DNA from: RH-AL1 sp050013235
GTDB lineage: Bacteria; Pseudomonadota; Alphaproteobacteria; Rhizobiales; Beijerinckiaceae
Reading direction: 5' to 3'
Length of the DNA stretch: 10,905 nucleotides
Assembly: GCA_050013235.1 (NCBI GenBank)
Contig: JBEKFQ010000085.1
Location: 1 to 10,905 of the forward strand
Below the pieces are notes generated by a model. That model did no database searches, was not told the origin of the DNA, and worked only from the letters and a program-made list of their open reading frames with translations. Of the stretch, positions 6,356 to 10,905 are shown in pieces. The position numbers were made by a program, and so were the translations under genes. The stretch's first letter is position 1. The number at the start of each line of letters is the position of its first letter.

Positions 6356-8202
6356 TTTTGATCGCCGGGTTGCAAGTCGACAAGGCCATCCTTTTTTCAA
6401 CCGCGATCACGCTTGCCGCGTTCATTCCTCTCTTTACGATGCAGGGGGTCGAGGGCCAGATCTTTAACCCGATGGCCAAAACCTATGCGTACGCCCTGGC
6501 GGGCGCGTTGATGGCGACCTTCACCGTGACGCCAGTTTTGTCGTCCCTGTTGCTTCCTAAACATCTCGAAGAGACCGAAACGTTCGTCGTTCGCTTCTTG
6601 CGGATGATTTATTCCCCAGCGCTCCGGGTGGCCCTGAACAATACGAAAGTCACCGTCACTATCGGTCTCGCCTTCTTGGTTCTCGTTGGTTTCATGAGCA
6701 CGCGGCTCGGCAGCGAATTCCTTCCCCATCTCGAGGAGGGGAATTTCTGGATCAGAGCCCAAATGCCGCCGACCCAAGGGCTGAATGGTGGAACCGAGGG
6801 CACCCGGAAAATGCGGGAGATTCTTCTCCGCCATCCCGAAGTCATTACCGTCGTTTCGCAGCACGGACGCCCGGATAATGGCTCCGACGCCTCACCGTTT
6901 TCCAACGTCGAACTCTTCGTGCCCCTGAAGCCTTACGATGAATGGCCCGCCGGTCTTACCAAGGACAAACTCACCGATATCGTTCAAAAGGAATTCGAAG
7001 AGGAGTTGCCCGGCGTCACCTTTAACTTCTCGCAATATATCCAAGACAATGTCGAGGAGGCACTCTCTGGCGTGAAGGGCGCCAACTCGGTCAAGGTGAT
7101 CGGTCCGAACTTGGAAAAGCTGGAGGAAATCGCCGCTCAAATCACGAAGGAAATGGAACAGGTCAAAGGCGTCGCCGACCTCGGGATTTTCCATGTGATG
7201 GGGCAACCGAACCTCAATATCAGAGTGGATCGCGAAAAGACGGCGCGTTTCGCTCTGAATACAGGTGACGTCAACACTGTTGTCCAGGCCGCTCTCGGCG
7301 GCGCAATGGCGACAACGGTTTTGGAAGGGGACCGGCAATGGAACGTCATGGTCCGCATGTCTCCCGAATACCGGAAGACGCTTAGAGATATCGGGGATAT
7401 CAAGGTTGCCGGCGGCAATAGTGGGAATGCCTACATTCCGCTGCGCGAGCTGGCGGACATCAAGCTGGAGACCGGCCCCTCCTATATTTACCACGACTCC
7501 TCTCAACGGCTCATTCCCATCAAGTTCAGCGTCCGGGGCCGCGATCTCGGAGGCACCGTCGCGGAGGCGCAGGAGCGTATTAAGAAAAATGTGAAACTGC
7601 CTACGGGATACCGCATTATCTGGGCTGGCGAATTCGAGGATTTGCAAAATGCCAAACAGCGGCTCGGGATCATCGTGCCGATCAGTCTCGCTTTTATCCT
7701 GGTGCTGCTCTACGGCCTGTTCAATTCGCTCCGCGATAGTCTTCTCGCTCTGACAGGTATTCCCTTCGCGGTCGCGGGCGGCGTTTTGGCCCTCTATTTC
7801 ACGGGTCTGGATTTCAGCGTGTCCGCCGCCATCGGCTTCGTGTCCCTATTCGGCGTGTCGGTCATGGATGGCATCTTGATGATCACCTATTACAACCAGG
7901 TCAGGCGCGCGGGAATGCATGTTCTGGACGCCATGTATCACGCCGCCGAACAAAGAATGCGGCCCATGTTGATGACTGCTTTGTCCGCCTGCATCGGCTT
8001 GTTTCCTTCCGCGATTTCGACAGGTATCGGCAGTCAAGTGCAGCGTCCGCTCGCCACGGTCGTTGTCGGCGGCATGCTGATCGGACCGGTCATGCTGCTC
8101 CTCGTCGTGCCGGCACTGCGAATGCTGTTCCTCGGCGGCGGCGATCATGGTTCGTCCGCGCCTCCTGCCGAAGCTACGGCTAAACAGCCAAGCATGGCTT
8201 GA
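6352..8202 (+). CDS. RND permease, C-terminal half (after frameshift)
   Basis: This second frame (616 residues from a nominal TTG at 6352) contains TM5-TM6 (LQVDKAILFSTAITLAAFIP), the second periplasmic domain (GSEFLPHLEEGNFWIRAQMP, then GRPDNGSDASPF and ELFVPLKPYDEW, all typical of HME-RND pumps) and the final membrane block (IIVPISLAFILVLLYGLFNS through GSQVQRPLATVVVGGM). Open reading continues in frame upstream of 6352 to join the first half, so the TTG is probably not a true start. It overlaps the stop of the first half as TTGA, which could in principle allow translational coupling, but a product starting inside the membrane domain is implausible. The tail after residue 595 is a short polar, Ala/Pro-rich extension. 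Confidence 0.8.
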   Translation: MILIAGLQVDKAILFSTAITLAAFIPLFTMQGVEGQIFNPMAKTYAYALAGALMATFTVTPVLSSLLLPKHLEETETFVVRFLRMIYSPALRVALNNTKVTVTIGLAFLVLVGFMSTRLGSEFLPHLEEGNFWIRAQMPPTQGLNGGTEGTRKMREILLRHPEVITVVSQHGRPDNGSDASPFSNVELFVPLKPYDEWPAGLTKDKLTDIVQKEFEEELPGVTFNFSQYIQDNVEEALSGVKGANSVKVIGPNLEKLEEIAAQITKEMEQVKGVADLGIFHVMGQPNLNIRVDREKTARFALNTGDVNTVVQAALGGAMATTVLEGDRQWNVMVRMSPEYRKTLRDIGDIKVAGGNSGNAYIPLRELADIKLETGPSYIYHDSSQRLIPIKFSVRGRDLGGTVAEAQERIKKNVKLPTGYRIIWAGEFEDLQNAKQRLGIIVPISLAFILVLLYGLFNSLRDSLLALTGIPFAVAGGVLALYFTGLDFSVSAAIGFVSLFGVSVMDGILMITYYNQVRRAGMHVLDAMYHAAEQRMRPMLMTALSACIGLFPSAISTGIGSQVQRPLATVVVGGMLIGPVMLLLVVPALRMLFLGGGDHGSSAPPAEATAKQPSMA

Positions 8203-8211
8203 GGATAATGA

Positions 8212-8246
8212 AAAAGGGGCGACGCGGCTCGCGCGTTACCCCTTTT
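8212..8246 (+). terminator. Rho-independent terminator after RND permease
   Basis: Ten bases after the permease stop codon, AAAAGGGG (8212-8219) pairs with CCCCTTTT (8239-8246). Inside it, ACGCG pairs with CGCGT across a 5-base loop with one 2-base internal mismatch. The GC-rich stem ending in four T residues suits an intrinsic terminator for the plus-strand pump operon. The symmetric A-run means it could also work against transcription from the right. Confidence 0.75.
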
Positions 8247-8464
8247 CACAACCCCAGAAATTGTCCAGGCCCGGTCCAAAAACGAGGGTACTTCATTGCT
8301 ACTCGACGAGACGAGGCTTAGGGTGGGCCGCGTCCATGATCGCTGTATATGCGCGTAGGATGTGGTTTTTCGCGTTTACGCACGACGTAGCTCATGGGCA
8401 AAATGAAAGGCGTCAGCAAATCGGCTTGTAAGCATTGTTAATTATCCGTGGAAGTTTGTTGAAG
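8247..8464. other. Intergenic stretch without recognisable feature
   Basis: Between the pump terminator and the possible small ORF I see only short open frames without ribosome binding sites or motifs, on both strands. No tRNA, inverted repeat of note or transposase fragment was recognised. Confidence 0.4.
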
Positions 8465-8614
8465 ATGACCTTCGGTCAAGATCGGGGTCTGTCATATTAT
8501 GCCTGCCGGGTACGACGTCGAGAAGAAGGTCATGTCACCATCGGCGATGTTGCGCCGGAACTGGAGATCGTGCATCCACGGCCGGACACATATAAAATTA
8601 ACGAGCCTCCTTAA
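8465..8614 (+). CDS. Possible small ORF, 49 residues, unknown
   Basis: ATG at 8465 opens a 49-codon frame ending at TAA 8612-8614, 22 bases before the porin start. Third positions are mostly G or C in the second half, and the residues (VTIGDVAPELEIVHPRPD) look protein-like, with no signal peptide, membrane segment or cysteine pair. A GGAAG about 10 bases upstream could be a ribosome binding site. An overlapping frame on the same strand (from ATG 8499) has an amino-acid make-up less typical of a protein. It may be a real small gene, the remnant of a longer one, or chance. I recognise no family. Confidence 0.28.
   Translation: MTFGQDRGLSYYACRVRRREEGHVTIGDVAPELEIVHPRPDTYKINEPP
8591..8598 (+). 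promoter_or_regulatory. Possible -10 element before porin gene
   Basis: TATAAAAT sits 38 bases before the porin ATG and resembles a sigma-70 -10 box. There is no good -35 hexamer at 16-18 bases upstream (the matching position reads TCGTGC), so an activator or another sigma factor would be needed. The spot also lies within the possible 49-residue ORF, which weakens the call. Confidence 0.25.
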
Positions 8615-8636
8615 GCGCTAGAGAGTTGGCATCCTT

Positions 8637-10661
8637 ATGAAGTTGCCTGTTTTTACCCTTGCGTCTTTGGTGATTCTATCACCGCCGCTTTTCGCGGAGG
8701 ATTTGCCGTCCACTTTGGCGTCCCCAGCACCTCCGCCATCGGGGAATCCCTGGGAAGGTTTCTACGGCGGCGGCCATACGGGCTTCGCCTTTGGAACCTC
8801 GTCGTATTCAACCGACCCCGCTGGCGCGCCGGCGACGGGCACCGTCGGTCTATATGGCTGGGACGGCCAGTTCGGCCCACTCGAAGGCGGCTTCCAGGCT
8901 GGCTACAATCATGTCTTGCCGTCAGGCCTGATGCTCGGCGTCGAAGCTCAATTCTCCTTTCCAAACATTATGAGAAGCAGTCTGCCGGTGACCTTTCCCG
9001 CGAATGGGCCAACCACGGTGAGCGATAAAACCCAAATCTACGGCAATATCCGTGGGCGCGTGGGCTATGCCTTCGGCAACGTCCTCGTCTTCGGCGCGGG
9101 CGGCTTTGCCTATGACCGTGACGAGGCGACGGCCACGGCCACGGCCGGGGTCGCCGATTCCGGCTATTTCTGGCGGCCCGGCTGGACGGCGGGCGCTGGC
9201 GCGGAAGTCTTATTGACGCCGAATGTCAGCGCGACGCTCGAATATTCCTATTTCGATTTTGCGAAGTCCGGCGTTGCTTTTCCGATCACGGGGGAGCGTT
9301 ACACCTCCGGCTTGACCCTGCAGACGGTACAACTCGGTCTGAATTACCGGTTCAACGGAAATGAGGCTACTCCCGTTGGAAGTGCCGGCATTTTATCGGA
9401 CTCGGACGCCAAGAATTGGAGCGTGCACGCGCAATCGACGGTCATCGGCCAAGGCGATGCGCCCTTCGCTGCCGCCTATTCCGGGCGAAATAGCCTCTAC
9501 AACGGCGGCGAAGTGCGCGACACGTTCAGCGTCACCGGTTATCTCGGCTATAAGGCCCCAGAGGGCACCGAGTTCTATTTCAATCCCGAGCCTTTCCAAG
9601 GCTTTGGTCTGAGCAGCACCCGCGGCCTTGGCGGCTTCGCCAACATGGAAGCGCAAAAGGCTGGGATTAATTTTCCACATTATAATACGGCGCGGTTGTT
9701 CTTGCGCCAAATCTGGGGCCTCGGCGGTGAACAAGAAGATTTGGCGGATGGCCAAAACCAAGTCGCCGAGAAAGTGGATGTCTCGCGGGTGACTTTGACT
9801 GCGGGCAAGCTCTCCATCCCCGACATTTTCGACAACAACGATTATGCGCATGACGGACGCCAGAGCTTCATGAACTGGGCGTTGAACGATGGCGGCGCCT
9901 TCGACTACGCCGCTGACCAGAAAGGCTATACCTGGGGAACGGTTCTTGAATTCAATCAAAAGAGCTGGGCCGTCCGTGCTGGTTATTTCCTCGTGCCCGA
10001 TGTTCCGAATGGTATTAATTTCGATACGCGGATTGGCCAACGCGGCCAAGCCCTTGTGGAACTGGAAGAGCGCTACACGATTTTTGGCTCGCAGGGAAAA
10101 GTCCGTCTGGCCGGGTGGGAAACCGAGTGTTACTGCGGCAGCTTCAACGCGACCCTCGACAATCCGCTTTTAACCGATCCGGTGCTTAACCCCGGTGGGC
10201 CGAATATCGCGGCGACGCGCGAGACCCGGGCGGAATATGGTTTTTATGCCAACATCCAGCAAACAATTACGGATAATCTCGGCCTGTTCACGCGGTTGAG
10301 CTGGCAGAGCGGCCAAACCGAAATTCTGGCCTGGACGGACATCGACGAGAGTGCATCCTTCGGCGGCGTATTGAAGGGAACGTCTTGGGGCCGTCCCACG
10401 GACACCATCGGCTTGGCTGGCGTCGTCAATGGTTTGTCCAATAGTTACCAGAGGTTCCTGGCCGCTGGAGGCATGGGCATCAATGTTGGCGATGGCGGCT
10501 TGAGCTACCGGCCTGAAGAGATCATCGAAACTTATTATTCGATCGGCCTCGCCACTTGGGCCTCGCTCACGTTCGATTATCAATTCATCGCCAATCCCGG
10601 CTATAATTATGTGCGTGGGCCCGTCTCGATTGGCGCGGCGCGGTTGCATATGCAGTTTTGA
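8637..10661 (+). CDS. Two-barrel outer-membrane protein: Omp25/31-like barrel fused to OprB-like carbohydrate porin
   Basis: This is a 674-residue outer-membrane protein, probably for passive uptake of sugars or other small solutes. A signal peptide (residues 1-20, cleavage after LFA) and a Pro-rich linker (about 28-38) lead into a small beta-barrel of the Omp25/Omp31/RopB type (about 38-240). It opens with WEGFYGGGHTGFAFG and closes with TLQTVQLGLNYRFN, a standard barrel end. A short linker then leads to a full OprB-family porin (about 258-674), with NWSVHAQSTVIGQGDAPF, SGRNSLYNGGEVRDTF, GKLSIPDIFDNNDY and the closing FDYQFIANPGYNYVRGPVSIGAARLHMQF. The final Phe is the usual BAM recognition residue. 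A plain OprB has only the second part. The unusual C498-Y-C500 pair lies in a putative loop. The ribosome binding site is weak (GAGAG). It is transcribed alone, after the pump terminator. Confidence 0.88.
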   Translation: MKLPVFTLASLVILSPPLFAEDLPSTLASPAPPPSGNPWEGFYGGGHTGFAFGTSSYSTDPAGAPATGTVGLYGWDGQFGPLEGGFQAGYNHVLPSGLMLGVEAQFSFPNIMRSSLPVTFPANGPTTVSDKTQIYGNIRGRVGYAFGNVLVFGAGGFAYDRDEATATATAGVADSGYFWRPGWTAGAGAEVLLTPNVSATLEYSYFDFAKSGVAFPITGERYTSGLTLQTVQLGLNYRFNGNEATPVGSAGILSDSDAKNWSVHAQSTVIGQGDAPFAAAYSGRNSLYNGGEVRDTFSVTGYLGYKAPEGTEFYFNPEPFQGFGLSSTRGLGGFANMEAQKAGINFPHYNTARLFLRQIWGLGGEQEDLADGQNQVAEKVDVSRVTLTAGKLSIPDIFDNNDYAHDGRQSFMNWALNDGGAFDYAADQKGYTWGTVLEFNQKSWAVRAGYFLVPDVPNGINFDTRIGQRGQALVELEERYTIFGSQGKVRLAGWETECYCGSFNATLDNPLLTDPVLNPGGPNIAATRETRAEYGFYANIQQTITDNLGLFTRLSWQSGQTEILAWTDIDESASFGGVLKGTSWGRPTDTIGLAGVVNGLSNSYQRFLAAGGMGINVGDGGLSYRPEEIIETYYSIGLATWASLTFDYQFIANPGYNYVRGPVSIGAARLHMQF

Positions 10662-10797
10662 GCGGCCGGTCTGTGAATCAGTCCCAGTGGATAACCTCGG
10701 ATGCAAATTTTTCCCTAACAAATCAAAAAGTTTGACGATCACCTTTATGAACGGTCCGCGCACAAAGCCCTCGCCGAAACACAGCTAGTGCACGGAG
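10662..10797. other. Spacer between porin and insertion sequence
   Basis: These 136 bases hold no gene that I can support. There is an AT-rich patch (10700-10735), but no convincing hairpin with a T-run to serve as a porin terminator. The last part should contain the end of the insertion sequence, probably at the CTAG at 10785-10788, since IS630-type elements insert at TA. Confidence 0.4.
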
Positions 10798-10905
10798 TCA
10801 GTCGGATGGTTCAGGCAGTCGCCTGAGCTTTGCGAGGATGGTTTCGGCGGGTTTCGTCCAGATGAAGGGCGTGGGATCGGCGTTCTGACGTCGAATATAG
10901 GCGCG
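10786..10905 (-). mobile_element. IS630-family insertion sequence, one end, continuing past the window
   Basis: The transposase tail at 10798-10905 implies an insertion sequence whose 3' end lies just left of the stop codon. IS630/Tc1-like elements duplicate a TA on insertion, and a TA occurs at 10786-10787 within CTAG, 10 bases from the stop. The precise end is inferred, because the opposite inverted repeat is outside the window. Confidence 0.5.
10798..10905 (-). CDS. IS630-family transposase, C-terminal fragment (partial)
   Basis: The last 35 codons of a minus-strand transposase are visible, and the gene continues beyond the right edge. The frame reads RAYIRRQNADPTPFIWTKPA followed by ETILAKLRRLPEPSD and stop TGA at 10798-10800. 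The DPxPFxWTKxAExILAKL pattern is characteristic of the C-terminus of IS630-family (Tc1/mariner-like, DDE) transposases. The catalytic triad lies upstream, outside the window, so activity cannot be judged. It points toward the porin gene (convergent), whose stop lies 136 bases away. Confidence 0.8.
   Translation of the reverse strand, partial: RAYIRRQNADPTPFIWTKPAETILAKLRRLPEPSD

Larger units (their letters stand above)
4958..8202 (+). pseudogene. Heavy-metal-type RND efflux permease, split by a frameshift
   Basis: Taken together, the two frames encode one RND transporter of about 1081 residues, the normal length for the HME (CzcA/CusA) group, which exports metal ions from periplasm or cytoplasm using the proton gradient. 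The first frame runs to 6355 and the second covers the rest. They join perfectly if one C is added to the run CCCC at 6325-6328, giving TSIRPHTWTDRLRLILIAGL with no residue missing. The protein carries the TM4 motif DFGIIVDSAVILVEN with D406, D412 and E419. This matches the D-D-E triad of CzcA-like pumps and not the A-D-E pattern of CusA, so a divalent cation is likelier than Cu(I)/Ag(I), though this is not proven. All 3' coding sequence is intact, which implies a very recent mutation or a base-calling error. Confidence 0.85.

Noticed and set aside
8466..8478. TGACC-TTC-GGTCA mini-hairpin near the possible small ORF
   Set aside because: Five-base arms without a T-run or conserved context; expected by chance.
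9393..10049. Long minus-strand ORF of 218 codons opposite the porin
   Set aside because: It lies wholly inside the porin gene, has no recognisable motif, and is explained by the porin's GC-rich third positions.

Overview
The window looks like chromosomal DNA of an alphaproteobacterium, most likely Hyphomicrobiales and possibly Beijerinckiaceae or a relative. This is inferred from protein character, not from a marker gene. The clues are a VjbR/LuxR-type HTH on a response regulator, a NodT-type outer-membrane lipoprotein, and a porin joining an Omp25/31-like barrel to an OprB-like barrel. GC content is moderate to high by eye.

Layout. Positions 1-1440 are accessory and apparently decaying. The minus strand carries a response regulator whose HTH is broken by a one-base loss near 863. 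Below it lies an unrecognised reading frame interrupted by an in-frame amber codon at 465-467. Positions 1510-3366 (minus) hold a small secreted protein behind a NodT-family outer-membrane efflux lipoprotein. Positions 3367-3698 are a divergent control region with a perfect 18-bp dyad. Positions 3699-8202 (plus) hold a periplasmic adaptor and a heavy-metal-type RND permease, closed by a hairpin terminator. The permease is split into two frames by an apparent one-base loss in a C-run at 6325-6328. Positions 8203-8636 are mostly non-coding, with one possible 49-residue ORF. Positions 8637-10661 encode the double-barrel porin. The right edge (10798-10905) is the C-terminal end of an IS630-family transposase on the minus strand.

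How the genes work together. The outer-membrane protein, adaptor and RND permease are the three parts of one envelope-spanning pump of the CzcCBA/CusCBA kind, transcribed divergently from a shared region. The permease keeps the D-D-E proton-relay pattern of heavy-metal RND pumps (D406, D412, E419), which points to metal-ion export. The ion cannot be read from sequence. As given, the permease cannot be made as one chain, so the pump is either inactive or carries a sequencing error. The response regulator is also damaged, and no partner kinase is visible.

I found no CRISPR array, tRNA, rRNA or toxin-antitoxin pair, and nothing that clearly amounts to an undescribed system. The most interesting items are the lesions shared by several genes, the dyad in the divergent promoter region and the tandem-barrel porin.
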